Of a stretch of 64,000 nt of DNA, positions 13,121 through 24,136 are shown in pieces. The notes under the pieces are model-generated. The model was not told the DNA's origin. It worked only from the letters and a program-made list of their open reading frames with translations, and did no database searches. Within the stretch, counting starts at the first letter, position 1. Each line of letters begins with the position of its first letter. Source of the DNA: Monoplex corrugatus (lineage: Eukaryota > Mollusca > Gastropoda > Littorinimorpha > Ranellidae). The DNA lies in NCBI GenBank assembly GCA_030674185.1, contig JAPXFY010000022.1:44079014-44143013 (forward strand), in the 5' to 3' direction. A program made the translations under genes and the position numbers.

Positions 13121-13704
13121 TCATCATTCTTGTCTTCCATGGTAATGATACCTGCAAACAGAAAGAAAAAAAAACGATGTAATACCTAAAATTACCAAAC
13201 TGCAAATAATTAAAATACCAGATGTAATACTTAAAACCAGAAGTAATATCTAAAAAAACAAAAACCCAGCAAATAAGTTTTTTTTAAAAAGATGAATTAC
13301 CTAAAAACAACAAATGGCAAATAATAAAAAACATGTAATACATAAAAATTTCACAGCAAATAGTACCATCTACCCCCATTCCTATACTTTTCCCATCCCA
13401 TAACTTATACAAAGATGAATTTTAGTCCTACGGTTAAACACCAACATGATCACCAAAACCTGAACATTATCATAAACAGATATTACAACTGAAACAATTT
13501 AAAATCTTCAACAAAAATTTCTATCCAAACACTTCAGCAAACCTTATTTTTTAATCCAAATTCCATACATAAATAAATTTTAAAAATATCCACAAACCAA
13601 TGAAATATCACTTATACTTTATCCAAGCAATCAACAACACAACCTACAATGCATAACTCAATGCTATAACAATTTCACAACAACAACTTCAAAAATAATA
13701 CAAT
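13121..13704. other. AT-rich spacer
   Basis: A-rich sequence with a weak repeated theme (gatgtaatacctaaaa, gcaaataa) between 13160 and 13350, then low-complexity A/T-rich sequence. No gene or element recognised. Confidence 0.5.
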
Positions 13705-13980
13705 GGGCACGGTAGTCATGTGGGTCAATATGATTTCCAACAGAAAGGTCCCGGGGTCGATCCGCCTAAAACCTCCGTCTGGTGGGAAAAAGAAGGAAAT
13801 TTTTCCAATCTCCCACGACAACATGTGGGCAGTTCTGCCACTGCCTAGACCCATCCCTTTCATGTGTATACGCATACAAAATGTCATACGCATTAATATG
13901 CATGTTCAACACCCTGTAAGTCATGTCAGTGTCTGGCTTATGGAAACATGAAAACACCCAGTTGCATGCCCATGAAAAAG
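13705..13980 (+). mobile_element. tRNA-derived SINE (family S2)
   Basis: The B box (GGGGTCGATCC, about 13753-13763) follows a poor A-box region. The body matches other copies by eye: tctcccacgacaacatgtgg, then cactgcctagaccc, gtatacgcatacaaaatg, and gtaagtcatgtcagtgtctg ending ggcttatggaaacatg. The same body is present inverted at 61290-61625, partly at 39795-39993 and inverted at 44100-44225. This is a common gastropod-type SINE in my recollection. Confidence 0.7.
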
Positions 13981-14119
13981 AAAATGACTTAACATTAATA
14001 TCAGACATACACACAACACTTATCTTGTATCGGATCTCCATCATTGTTGGAAACAGCTCCACCATCATTTCCAGGGGTCTGGAAGGGGGCGTCTCACCTG
14101 AAACAGAAAAACCAAGCTG

Positions 14120-14400
14120 TAATATCCGAAACACACACACACATTCACACGCATGCTCCCCAAGTCCCCATCTACCCACCCATCCCCCCCTCCCACCCCT
14201 ACCCAAACCCCTTCCCCCTCCCTCCCCACCCCTTCCCTCCCTCCCCACCCCTTCCCCAACCTCTCCCTCCATCCCCAACCTCTGCCCACCCTCCATCCCC
14301 TTTCCTCCCTCCCTCTCTCCCCTTCCCACCCTCTCCAACCCCTTTCCTCCTCCTACATCCCCTTCTCTCCCACCTTATTCCCTTCCCTCTCTGGCAAGTA
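14120..14400. repeat. C-rich low-complexity tract
   Basis: (CA)n followed by about 230 bases of C/T-rich sequence (cccttccctcc-type) on the plus strand. Pro/Ser-rich forward frames and Gly/Arg-rich reverse frames here are compositional artefacts. Confidence 0.85.
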
Positions 14401-14774
14401 CAGTTGCTATATTTTCTCAAGAAGTTCAAAACCTGCGATCAGCCATTTAGGTCGACAAACTGCATTCTTACAGTAGAAGGACACAGCAGGGAAATAATCA
14501 TGGAGCACAAAGGTCAAGTACCACATCAATGTCAAGTGGTAACACCAAGGTTAAGCAGTATCATTCAAAGTCAAATACCAAAGTGTCACCTCTGTCTTGA
14601 GCTAAGGAGTGCACAACTCCACTCGTTAGCAGCCTTTTGAAGCCGTTTCTGTAACTGAGAATCAACATCATTTAAATCAAACATGCAATCAATACTGATT
14701 GTCCCATAATGGCAAGGTTGTACAAGAATTGAGGAGGTAGCCTAAACTATTCATGGGAACAATATTACGAGGGT
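14401..14774. other. Spacer, nothing recognised
   Basis: Non-repetitive sequence without recognised domains. A weak repeated 'aaggtcaagta / aatgtcaagtgg / aaagtcaaatacc' theme is visible at 14510-14580. Confidence 0.4.
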
Positions 14775-15016
14775 GGTGCCAATGGTTGGTTTGGTTTTTA
14801 GTTTTTACAATGACACCCACCTCAGGTGATATGACTGACTTGGATAATCATCCCAGGGAAGTGGGGCTATCTAATCCTATACTGACACCACCAGAACAAC
14901 AATGTTAAGATGGGGCAGTGATAAGGCCAGTTTTAATATAGCGCACCCCAGGATTCGAACCTACATCCATTAGCATGCGAATCTGACGCTCAACCAACTG
15001 AGCTACTGAGGCCTGA
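14775..15016 (-). mobile_element. tRNA-derived SINE (family S3), minus strand
   Basis: The reverse complement begins with a tRNA-like head: A box TAGCTCAGTTGG and B box GGTTCGAATCC, then gcgctatattaaaactggcc, ggtggtgtcagtatagga and an A-rich tail. The full length, about 240 bp, equals the copy at 46508-46751. The two copies align along their whole length by eye, which defines the family ends. Confidence 0.85.
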
Positions 15017-15230
15017 GTGGTGCCCATCTCCTCTGTATCACTGTTTTTACCTTCCCCAACCATGTACAGGGCCAGGCAGCCCCATCTACAGTGGGGCAAA
15101 CTGAAGAATGCGCGAACCGAGTTTTTACCGAGATTTGAACTTCTGCAGACAGACCGAAAGTGAAAAGCCTCAACCTCTGTGTCAGGCAGGTCCTTTGTGA
15201 ACAATGCAGGCATTAGTCAAGTACCACCAA
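15017..15230 (-). mobile_element. Second tRNA-like SINE, minus strand (family S4)
   Basis: Directly upstream (minus-strand sense) of the S3 copy. The reverse complement reads ...gaggcttttcactttcggtc, then a B-box-like AAGTTCAAATCTCGG (about 15130-15144), then a body up to the S3 head. It looks like a separate SINE or the first half of a dimer. Only one copy occurs in the window, so the assignment is weaker. Confidence 0.5.
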
Positions 15231-15690
15231 CATTTGGAAAGTCTTGCATGTTCCAGTACTGTGACAATACTCAGAATGTGAGCATCTGGAATGTGTGTGC
15301 TCTGCAAAATATCATAATAATAATAAGATACTTAAGGAAACTATAATATGTATTTCACAATATTATCCTGATAATGGAAAGATATTTCATGCAACTGGGA
15401 TACACATGTAATTCACAACACTGTGATAATAATATGAAGATACTTAGAACAAATGGAAACTGTTCTACAGCTAGTAAAAGCATTTGGAATAAATCATCCA
15501 CAACATTAGTCATTACAAATTATATACAATATTACAATAGTAATGCCGATATACTTGAGCCACTGGAATGTGTTCTACAGTATTACGACAATGCCATATA
15601 CTCAAGAACAGCTGTAGTATGCACTCCAGATGTATCATCCTCTACATACATATCCAGAACAATGGCACAGTATCACAGAACAACAGAAAC
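15231..15690. repeat. Degenerate AT-rich tandem repeat
   Basis: Recurring motifs (agatacttaaggaaac / agatatttcatgcaact / agatacttagaacaaatgg, and 'gttctacag' twice) suggest a very diverged tandem repeat, but the period is irregular. No gene recognised. Confidence 0.4.
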
Positions 15691-16385
15691 TCTGAGAACT
15701 TGGAGACCAACAGGAACCTGAACAACTTGGACAACAATGGAAATTTGAAGAACATGGAAAGGAAACAAGGAGAACAGCAGCAGCTTGGAGAAAAAGAGGA
15801 GAAGAACATAAACATGGACAACTTGGAGAGTAACAGTTGCCTAGAGAACACCAGTAACCTGGGATATAACCAACAGAAGCTAGAACTTGGAGAACAACAG
15901 TGACCTGGAGAATAGTAATCTGGAGAACACAAGTAACCTGATGAAGAACAGAAGCCTGAAGAACAACAATAACCTGGAAAACAACAATAACCTGGAAAAC
16001 AACAGTAACCTATGTAAGTTACTGGAAAACAACAGTAACCAGGAAAACATCAATAACCTGGAAAACATCAATAACCTGGAAAACAACAATAACCTGGAAA
16101 ACAACATGGAAAACAACAACAACATGGAAAACAACAACATGGAAAACAACAATAACCAGGAAAACAACAACATGGAAAACAACAATAACATGGAAAACGA
16201 GAGATACTTGGGAACAACAGTAACCTAACAGTAACTTGAACAGAGACCTGAAGAACAGTAATTAGGAAAAGAACAGTAACCCAGAAAACAGTACTTGGAA
16301 ACAGCAGTAACCTGATGAAACAACAAAAAAATTGGAGAACAACAGAAACTTGGAGAACAATAGAAACCTAGAGAAAAACTGAAAT
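15690..16385. repeat. 18-bp AAC-rich minisatellite
   Basis: Units such as aacctggaaaacaacaat (18 bp, with 12- and 15-bp variants) run for about 700 bases. As the period is a multiple of 3, it keeps one frame open: 15887-16228 would read as repeated Asn-Asn-Leu-Glu-Asn-Asn. There is no start context, no neighbouring exon, and stops interrupt outside that span, so I do not call a gene. Confidence 0.88.
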
Positions 16386-17140
16386 GTTAAATTATAGATA
16401 ATTGTGATAAAGGTCATCAAATCAGACAGAAAATATCTGGGTTTTTTGCTTACAAGAGTGGGAGCAAATAAATCTGAACTTTCTTATTTCCATCTTTGTC
16501 AATTGAACATTGTTTGATATAAAGAAAAGGAAAAAAAACTGATTCTGAGTTATTTTAAAACCTGTATTTTCCAGTACTATGAGTATAGTGATTCCTCATC
16601 AGTTTTTTTTTCTTGGGCGGATTCATGTGCACGTTTTGCGCATTTGTTGCCGTCCCTGTTCACCATTACGTGTCAACGCCTAATTTTTTTTTTTTTTTTG
16701 GGGGGGGGGGGGGACAACAGAGTTCTTCCCACGTAAACAGCGAGTTATTCATCTTGAGTAACATCATGGTGCTATAATGTGAAAAAACCCTTATAAAGCC
16801 AGACCACTTTGTTTTACAATTTTATCTCACACTTTCATTCATCCACAGGACTTTCAGGAGAATCCGTTGTACTTTGTTAAATTGTGGGCCTATTCATGTA
16901 TATGTACAGCGTAAATACTTCTTTGGTGTAGGTTTTAAAGCCTGAACATTTATTTTATTCTTCTTCTCACTCTCTCTTTCCTTTTTTTTATTTCCCTTGA
17001 ATGGGTTAATTAATTTTTTTCCTTGTTAGGTTCTTGCCTAATTTCCTGTATAATTTCTTGTTGTTGGTTTTGACTTCTCACTATTTTAGGTTATAGCTCA
17101 ACTATTTTTTCTTTGTACCTTTTCTTTTTTTTTATATCAT
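16386..17140. other. AT-rich spacer with T/G homopolymer
   Basis: Low-copy, AT-rich. It contains a T-run followed directly by a G-run (about 16684-16713) and pyrimidine-rich stretches at 16965-17130. No coding signal. Confidence 0.5.
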
Positions 17141-17216
17141 GCATGTTTTAAGGATTATTCTCTGTATTTCTTCAAAATGCAAACTCCGTCAGAAAGAGAA
17201 TTGGTGCATTTGTGAA

Positions 17217-17385
17217 CATGTACATCAGCCACATACACACATGCACATATATGTGCATATTCATATGCACTGCATGAGCATGTGCAAGTGCACACACACA
17301 CATGCACACACACACCCGCACACACACAAGCACACGCACGCGCGCGCGCGCGCCACACACACACACACACACACGTCTACACAAA
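17217..17385. repeat. CA/CG microsatellite
   Basis: Imperfect (CA)n with a short (CG)n segment at 17338-17352. Reverse frames reading Cys-Val are products of (TG)n. Confidence 0.9.
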
Positions 17386-17486
17386 CACTTCCCCTCCCTC
17401 ATCCCAAGACCTCCCGCAAAGAGAAACATATATCAAAGCATTCAAACAAAATTCAATGAACACAGGCATGATTAGATAAAAAAAAT

Positions 17487-18018
17487 CATTGTTGCTTAAA
17501 GCCCAGCCGACTGCATAGAGCCATATCAGGGCTATAACCGCTTCAAAACATACAAAACTTCAACAGGAAAAAAAAAAAGGAAATTAAGTACACATCTCAA
17601 TGCATTCGCACACATATGTAAGGACATCCCCTGGTGTTGACCACTCTGTCCAATTTTTATCGCACAGGGGATTTAAAAAACACACCTGAATACAAACTTA
17701 AGCATACCTAAGAACACCAAAACATAAAAACGGACATCAAATACCCAAAACTGCCTCTGCTTATCTTACCTCCCTACAGCCAAAAATGCACCCAATACAT
17801 GTACCCAACTATCAATCCCAAGAAAAAGTACATAAGACTTTATAAAACACATGCAGGTGAATGGACCAGCAAGGCAGAAAATGATTGGAAGAAATGAAAG
17901 AAAAAGGAACAAGGCAGAAACAAAGACAGTGACAGAAAAGAGGAAATTTCTAGCACAGAAGTTCCAGAAGGTGGGGATACAATTTACACTGAAAGAGCCT
18001 CCGGCATACCCACAGGGA
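17487..18018 (-). mobile_element. R element copy 1
   Basis: First copy of a roughly 0.55-kb dispersed element, best read on the minus strand. Its 5' end has atgccgggggct and an AGTATAAATAG-like box in most copies (altered here to 'gtgtaaattgtatcc'). Its 3' end is agccctgatatggctct, then gcagtcggctgggctttaa, followed by a short AAC/AAT-type tail. I recognise the tail as typical of molluscan short retroelements. Conserved internal landmarks are 'aaatgcacttaata', 'acccaattatcaatcc' and 'ttccagaaggtgggg' (plus-strand sense). Confidence 0.7.
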
Positions 18019-18054
18019 GAATGATAAAATCCACACACAAAATACAACAAACAC

Positions 18055-18089
18055 ACACCACACACACACAACACACACACACACACACA

Positions 18090-18146
<57 letters not shown>
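18055..18146. repeat. (CA)n-(TA)n microsatellite
   Basis: A (CA)n run grades into (TA)n that provided the TA target for the Tc1-like insertion at 18147. Confidence 0.9.
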
Positions 18147-18174
18147 AGCTACGCACAAAAAGTTAAGGATCACT
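18147..18174 (+). repeat. Left TIR of Tc1-like element
   Basis: 28-bp inverted repeat, perfect match to the reverse complement of 19751-19778. It starts AGCTACGCACAAAAAG and ends GGATCACT. Confidence 0.96.
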
Positions 18175-18387
18175 TGCACAAAAATTCATAACTTTCAAAA
18201 TAAGAAAGCCAATGCGTTGAAGTTTGGCAAACATTTAATTCCATGCTTTAGTGATAACGATACACAATTGCCTTCAATTTCGAGCAATCGTTTGGTGTGT
18301 ACATTTGATCAAAGTGGGTACGTATCTTAATTTGATTTCCCAAAGTCATTGAAATCACAAGACAGGGCATTCTGAGCTCCCAAAAGT

Positions 18388-19416
18388 TCAGTAATGCGTG
18401 TAACCGCCATGGCTGTTCTGGCACTCGACGCAGCGAGTCCTCATCGAGTTGACCAGGTTGGTGAAGATCCTCTGTGGAAGCGCCTGCCACTCAGCCTGCA
18501 GCATCTGGTAGAGGTGTTGGGCATCCCTGGGAGGGGGGTGGTTGCTCCTCACTTTGCGATCCAGCTCATCCCAGAGGTTCTCAATCGGGTTGAGATCGGG
18601 ACTGCATGCTGGCCACTCCATTCTGTTGACTCCAGACTGCTGCAGGAAGTCGTTGACCACCCTTGCCCTGTGGGGGCGAGCGTTGTCATCCTGGTAGACA
18701 GCCGTCGGTCCCATCTGCTGCAGTGTAGGCACAGCCAATGGTCGAAGGATCTCATCCCGGTATCGGAGGCCAGTCAGGTTACCCTGTACATGATGCAAGG
18801 GTGTTCTGTGGTGAAGGCTGAAGGCCCCCCAGACCAGTACAGAACCTCCACCAAAGGCCACCTTTTCTTGGACAGTGGTGTCAATAAAGCGTTGCCCTGG
18901 GCGCCTCCAGACCCTCAGTCGGCCGTCGTTGTGGTTCATGGTGAAGCGTGATTCATCACTGAACAGGACCTGGGACCATTGCTGACGTGTCCACCTCACG
19001 TGACGTCTGCAGAAGGCGCGGCGTGCTGCCCTATGGGCTGGAGTTAAGCGTGGCCGTACAGCTGGGCGACGAGAACGGAGGTTAAACCCATGAAGGCGGT
19101 TCCGTATGATCTGCTGGCTGATGTTGATGTTAGTAGCCATCCTCAGCTGCCTTCGAATGATGCTGGAAGAGGCTGTTCTTGTCTGCAGGGCTTGTCGTTC
19201 AATGAGACGATCTTCACGTGGGTTTGTCTTCTTCGGTCGACCAGATCTGCGTCTTTCATGGACCCTCCCAGTGGCTGTGAAGCGTTGAATCAGTCTGACA
19301 ATGACCGAGATGGACACCTGAAGTCGCCTGGCCACTTCTCGCTTGGGAACACCATCTTGGAACCATGCAACAGCTCGTCCCCTCTCAAACTCGCTCAATT
19401 TTCGTCGTGGAGGCAT
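18388..19416 (-). CDS. Tc1-like DD34E transposase (342 aa)
   Basis: Transposase that would bind the element's TIRs and cut and paste it into TA sites. Numbered from MPPRRKLSEFERGRAVAW, residues 7-55 form a paired-like helix-turn-helix region, with a GRPK(K) AT-hook-like motif at 59-63 in a basic linker, and a second DNA-binding region to about 115. The catalytic core has D154 (LFSDESRF), D244 (VYQDDNARPHRA) and E279 (SPDLNPIENLWDEL). There are 34 residues between D244 and E279, the DD34E spacing of Tc1 transposases, and the glycine-rich stretch FGGGSVLVWGAF lies at 188-199. Length matches the usual 340-350 aa. The frame remains open 36 codons upstream (to 19524), but MPPRRK is preferred because family members start there. 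No inactivating lesion is visible. Confidence 0.95.
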   Translation of the reverse strand: MPPRRKLSEFERGRAVAWFQDGVPKREVARRLQVSISVIVRLIQRFTATGRVHERRRSGRPKKTNPREDRLIERQALQTRTASSSIIRRQLRMATNINISQQIIRNRLHGFNLRSRRPAVRPRLTPAHRAARRAFCRRHVRWTRQQWSQVLFSDESRFTMNHNDGRLRVWRRPGQRFIDTTVQEKVAFGGGSVLVWGAFSLHHRTPLHHVQGNLTGLRYRDEILRPLAVPTLQQMGPTAVYQDDNARPHRARVVNDFLQQSGVNRMEWPACSPDLNPIENLWDELDRKVRSNHPPPRDAQHLYQMLQAEWQALPQRIFTNLVNSMRTRCVECQNSHGGYTHY

Positions 19417-19750
19417 TGTCAGATCAGGCCTACTACTGGTGGAATGTCTTCTTATAAAGCCAAGCAAGAGACAGCATCTCACACATAAACAGCAGTGCTT
19501 GCACGTGCATAATGGTTTTTCCATCTGGCTTGTGCAATGTGTTCAGGCAGAACGGTCCAAAACAAGGTCCTTTTTCGCAAGTTTCCGCTTTTCCGTTTGC
19601 GGCCAAGCTCAGTAGTAGAGAATCCCGTGCAATTTTCGCACTAACACAACATCGCCCAATTACAGCTGAACAAGAATTCATAACAATTTGGCTGGACTGA
19701 GAAATAAATAACAGTAGCGAACTGAGTTTATTACGCACCTGTTTTCTCAT

Positions 19751-19778
19751 AGTGATCCTTAACTTTTTGTGCGTAGCT
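19751..19778 (-). repeat. Right TIR of Tc1-like element
   Basis: Perfect inverted partner of 18147-18174, followed by TA and (TA)n. Confidence 0.96.
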
Positions 19779-19800
19779 TATATATATATATATGCAACAC

Positions 19801-20030
19801 ATGCACATACAGATCCACTTAAAAAACTGTACGCACAATTCAAAGTATCATAGTATGTGATGGTGGGGGAGGGGGGGGGGGTTTGCCTTTGTCCAATGGA
19901 GTTATCATCTTCCACCACCTTTCACCAGCAACAAAAAAACTGATCAGGTCAGCATTGCAACACTATCATGCATATCGCCCTCACTTACAATGCATTGAAT
20001 ATAATAATAAACACTGTTGCTTCACATGTC
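19801..20030. other. Spacer with G-run
   Basis: Low-copy sequence right of the Tc1-like element. A G-rich run lies at about 19863-19881. No gene recognised. Confidence 0.4.
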
Positions 20031-20840
20031 ACTTCACATGTCTCACACGATCCACATCGAAGCACTGAAGGTCATAATATTGCTGTCATTTCGAAGCTCT
20101 CATGCGTGGAACATCCACCATGAAGCACTGAAGATCATAATATTGTCGTTTCGAAGCTCTCATGTGTGGAACATCCACCATGAAGCACTGAAGATCATAA
20201 TATTGCTGTCACTTTTGCTGTCACTTTGAAGCTCTCATGCATGTAATGATCCACCATGGAACAGTTAAAATAACAATATCATTGTTGTAAGTCTTTCGCA
20301 TACATGATGATCCACCATGTTGTAAGTCTTTCGTGTACATGATGATCCACCATGAAGCACTGAAGATCACAATATCATCACTGCAGGTCTTTCATGTATG
20401 TAACAATCACCATGTCATACTGCAGATCTCAGTATCATCACTGGAAGTCTTTCACGTATGTCACGATCCACCTTGAGCAGCAAAGATCACAATATTGTTG
20501 TTGCTTTGAAGCTCAGTCTCATTTTTGTAACAATCCACTAAAAAGCAGTGAAGATCACAATATCATCTCTGCAAGTCTGTCACGTATGTAACAATCGAGC
20601 ACGGAGCTGTGAAAATCACAGTATCATCGTTTTCAGTCTCTCATCTTGTTACAATTCACAATGAAGCAGACAATACTGACACTGCCCATGTTGAACTTTG
20701 CTTGCTAACACTTACTGTAAACAATTCCTGATGTAACAGTGAAGATCATGATGGCAACTGCACGTGAATTAAGTTTCTGACACTGTACAGTGCAGAATGT
20801 CCACGCGTGAAGATCACAGTGACACACCTTCACGGAACTG
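20031..20840. repeat. ~65-bp minisatellite
   Basis: About 12 units on the theme gaagcactgaagatcataat, attgctgtcatttcgaagct, ctcatgcgtggaacatccac. Left units are the most alike (20045-20240); units become diverged rightwards. Confidence 0.85.
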
Positions 20841-21488
20841 GTGCATTGCTGTAGGTCACTAGGTGTTTCCACGCCACTGGTGAACCATCCAAGATCATTC
20901 CAGAAACAGAGGTTTGATGTCTGCACATTAAGTCCACTTTCACAACAAAATCAACTTTTTTTTTTTTTTTTTCTCCTTTTGATTTTCTTTCCTTTTTTTT
21001 TGTTTGTCTTTTTTTCTGTTTTTTTTTTTTTTTGAACAGCACGGCCACACTCAACCCACACACACACACAAAACTGGATCAGGAACTGCCATAGGTGTCC
21101 GTTTCCTAATCAATCTGTGTAACAAATATTGTACATTGCAAGACTGGCCTTTTCCAACATGAAAATTTGTATTATTTCCAAAGGCATGGACTATTATCTT
21201 AGTTTTACACATTCAGGGTCTGGTTGACTGCAGAACTTTTGTGTGCTTGCAGGTGTTACTGTTGTGTGTGGGATGTTTTTCTTCTTCTTTTTTTTACTTC
21301 TACATTTTAAAAAATAAACCCAATATTTTTTGCCTGCTTGTGTTTTCCCCTCTCCACCCTTTCTCTTTTCTCTACATGCCCTTACCTAGAATGCTTCTGT
21401 GAATATAAACAATGAAAAGCAACAAGGTGCTTTTTTTTCGATTTCCGTAACCCACTATTTCCAAATGGCCCAGCAGCACTGTCAAATG
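20841..21488. other. Spacer with T-rich tract
   Basis: Contains T-rich homopolymer runs at 20956-21034 and a short (CA)n at 21058-21071. The remainder is low-copy AT-rich sequence with no coding signal. Confidence 0.5.
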
Positions 21489-22000
21489 TCAATATAGTCT
21501 GGACACACTGACAAGCCTGAAGGTGGAATCACTCCCATCCAAATGTGATGCCACCTTCAGTATGCTAGGCTTTTGGTTATTCCCATCACAAAACCAGCCT
21601 GAAGGAAGTCGCACTAACATCTTGAGTGTGCTATCACTTAGAGTGTGCTGGGCACTTGATGGACATCGCGTCATCATCAGTACTAACTAGGCTATTCCCA
21701 TCAAAAACCCAGCCTTAAGGTAGTCACACTTCCCTCCGAGTGTGAAGCCATCTACAGTACATTGGGCCTTGGTCTTCACTTCACATGACCATAATCATTG
21801 AACTATTCCCATCACAAAACCCAGCCTGACGGTAGTCGCGATCCCATCTTGAGTGTGCCCCCACCTACAGTATGCTGGGCTCTTGATGGATGTCATGTTA
21901 TGGTCAGTACCAGACCATTCCCATCACAAAACCAGCCTGAAGATGGGACAATTCCCCTCTGATTGTGAGACTACATCACTGTCAAGACAAAGAGCTGGGT
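21489..22000. repeat. ~115-bp tandem repeat (4-5 units)
   Basis: Recurring block 'attcccatcacaaaacc' + 'agcctgaaggtagtc' + 'cttgagtgtgc' + 'tacagtatgctgggc' at about 21575, 21690, 21808 and 21918. Divergence is moderate. Confidence 0.8.
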
Positions 22001-22049
22001 GGGCCATAAAGCAACAAGTATTTACTGTCATTTTATTTTCCACTTATCT

Positions 22050-22084
22050 TTTCACTTGACAAAGGGCCTGGGCTCGAAACGTCG
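22050..22084 (+). mobile_element. Penelope-like terminal hairpin fragment
   Basis: Sequence cttgacaaagggcctgggct followed by cgaaacgtcg. Penelope-like element termini often carry a CTGACGA..stem..GAAACGTC hammerhead-type core. Here a GGGCC/GGCTC stem is followed by GAAACGTC, but the first strand is TTGACAA instead of CTGACGA, so a functional ribozyme is unlikely. The assignment rests on motif memory and the similar hairpins at 46834 and 49028. Confidence 0.4.
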
Positions 22085-22197
22085 TGTCTTATACTCCCAA
22101 GGATCATTTACACAACAAAATATTTTTTAATATTTTGTCTTACTGTGAAATTGCTTTATGTGCATTTGTAAACTTAACATAGACTGAAAACTTATTC

Positions 22198-22295
22198 TTA
22201 TTATTGCTTAAAGCCCAGCCGACTGTGTAGAGCCATATCAGGGCTATAACCATTTCAATACACACACAGTACTTCAACACGGGAGGAAAAAGGAA
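22198..22295 (-). mobile_element. R element tail fragment (copy 2)
   Basis: Only the 3' end of R is present (taaagcccagccgactg, then agccatatcagggctataa in plus-strand sense), followed immediately by copy 3. Confidence 0.7.
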
Positions 22296-22310
22296 CCAAT
22301 TTTAAATACA

Positions 22311-22870
22311 TTGTTATTGTTATTGTTAATGTTGTTTAAAGCCCAGTCAACTGCGTAGAGCCATATCAGGGCTATAACCACTTCAAAAAATACAAAACTT
22401 CAACAACAACAACAAAAAGAAAATTAAGTACACATATCAATGCATACACGCACATAATCTAAGGACATGTCCCTGGCATTGACCACTCCATCCAATTTAT
22501 CCCACAGGAGATTTACAAAACACACTTGAATACAAATATAAGCATACCTAAGGATACCAAAACATATAAAAATGGGCCTGAATTACCTAAAATTGCTTCC
22601 GACTATCTCAACTCCGTAGAGCCAAAAATGCACTTAATACATGTACCCAATTATCAATCCTAAGAAAAAGTATGTAAGACTTTATCAAACGACACATACA
22701 GGTGAACAGATCAGCAAGGCAGAAAATGATAGGAAGAAATGACAGAAAGCAAAGGAACAAGGCAGAAACAAAGAGAGCAACAGAAAAAAGGAAATTTCTA
22801 GCACAGAATTTCCAGAAGGTGGGGATACTATTTATACTGACAAAGCCCCCGGCATCCCCACGGGGGAACA
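22311..22870 (-). mobile_element. R element copy 3
   Basis: Nearly full-length R with all landmarks, ending at the CCCCACGGGGG box. The minus-strand frame from the TATA-like box to the conserved stop is open (22608 to about 22870). Confidence 0.8.
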
Positions 22871-23333
22871 ATACAAATAACACAATATACATGTCAGAAA
22901 CATGTGCCTCTAGATGCACTTCATACACACACAGAGGCACACAACCACACACACAACACACAGAAAAAAAAAGACCACATAGGCACATATATACACAACC
23001 ACAAACACACATGTGACATACACACCTCACACCCTCCCCACACACACACACACACACACACAAAGAACACATAAATACACACACTTAATTTAACACTCAG
23101 ATACACACACACAAAGGAGTCATCAGTCAAGTGATCAATCTTCATTTTGACACCAACAAATAACTACTGACACTAACAAACAATAACTACTGACATCAAG
23201 AAACAATAACTTTAACACCAACAAACAATCACTACTGACATCAACAAACAATATAACAATATTTACCCCACACAACTATTCAAGTACAGATAGGCACAGT
23301 TTGAAATCCACAATGAAAACACTTTGCTGATCT

Positions 23334-23382
23334 TGTTGTTACTGTTTAAAGCCCAGCCGACTGCGTAGAGCTATATTAGGGC
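23334..23382 (-). mobile_element. R tail fragment (copy 4)
   Basis: About 49 bp of the R 3' end placed directly next to the tail of copy 5, forming a tandem tail. Confidence 0.75.
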
Positions 23383-23913
23383 TGTTATTGTTGTTTAAAG
23401 CCCAGCCAACTGCATAGAGCCATATCAGGGCTATAACCGCTTCAAAACATACATACCTTCAACAGGAAAAAAAAAGGAAAGAAAATTAAGTACACATATC
23501 AATACATTCAAGCAAATAATCTAAGGACAAACCCTGGCATTGACTACTCTGTCCAATTTACCACACAGGGGATTTAGAAAACACAGACTACAAATTTAAG
23601 CATTCCTAAGAACGCTAAAACACCTATAAAAACAAACAAATACCTAAAATTGCTTCCACATCTCTCACCTCCCTGGAGCCAAATATGCGCTTAACACATG
23701 TACCCAATTATCAATCCTAAGAAAAAGCACGTAAGACTTTGTCAAACACAAACAGGTGAATGGACAGCAAGGCAGAAACGATAGGAAGAAATGACAGAAA
23801 GCAAAGGAATAAGAAGAAACAAAGAGTGACAGAAAAGAGGAAATTTTAGCACAGAATTTCCAGAAGGTGGGATACTATTTATATGACAAAGCCCCCGGCA
23901 TCCCACGGGGGAA
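23383..23913 (-). mobile_element. R element copy 5
   Basis: Full-length R with several 1-base deletions relative to other copies; the minus-strand frame is broken. Confidence 0.8.
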
Positions 23914-24136
23914 CAATACAAATAACACAATACATTCAAAACATGTGCTCAGATCACACCACCCCCCCCCCCCCAACACCAGAAAAAGACACATTGCCAT
24001 ATATACACACCACAAAACAATGAACACACCCCCCACAACATAAATCACATTACATTCAGATACACACAACAAAAGAGACGATCATCAAGTGATCAACTAT
24101 TTACAAACACTTTACACACAAAAACACACTCTGATT

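Larger units (their letters stand above)
18147..19778 (-). mobile_element. Intact Tc1/mariner-type transposon (1632 bp)
   Basis: 28-bp perfect terminal inverted repeats start AGCTACGCACAAAAAGTTAA at 18147 and, in reverse complement, end at 19778. The element is flanked by TA on both sides (18145-18146 and 19779-19780), the target duplication expected of this superfamily, although it lies in a (TA)n tract. It encodes one uninterrupted transposase on the minus strand with about 240 bp of non-coding sequence on its C-terminal side and about 360 bp on its N-terminal side. Perfect TIRs plus an intact ORF suggest a recent insertion. It interrupts the right flank of R copy 1. Confidence 0.96.

Noticed and set aside
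14044..14640. 198-codon Pro-rich frame
   Set aside because: It arises from a C-rich low-complexity tract joined to a SINE-adjacent spacer; no splice or domain support.
14905..15213. 102-codon minus-strand protein
   Set aside because: It lies entirely within two SINE sequences on that strand.
18394..18951. 185-codon plus-strand frame
   Set aside because: Antisense shadow of the Tc1-like transposase.
20841..21071. Phe-rich hydrophobic and Lys-rich frames
   Set aside because: Both are translations of T-runs on opposite strands.
22702..23016. Plus-strand Lys/Arg-rich frame in R copies (KRKFLAQNFQKVGILF)
   Set aside because: It overlaps the minus-strand frame of the same element, varies in length and runs into (CA)n; the element's tail and TATA-like box favour the minus strand, so it is a shadow at best.
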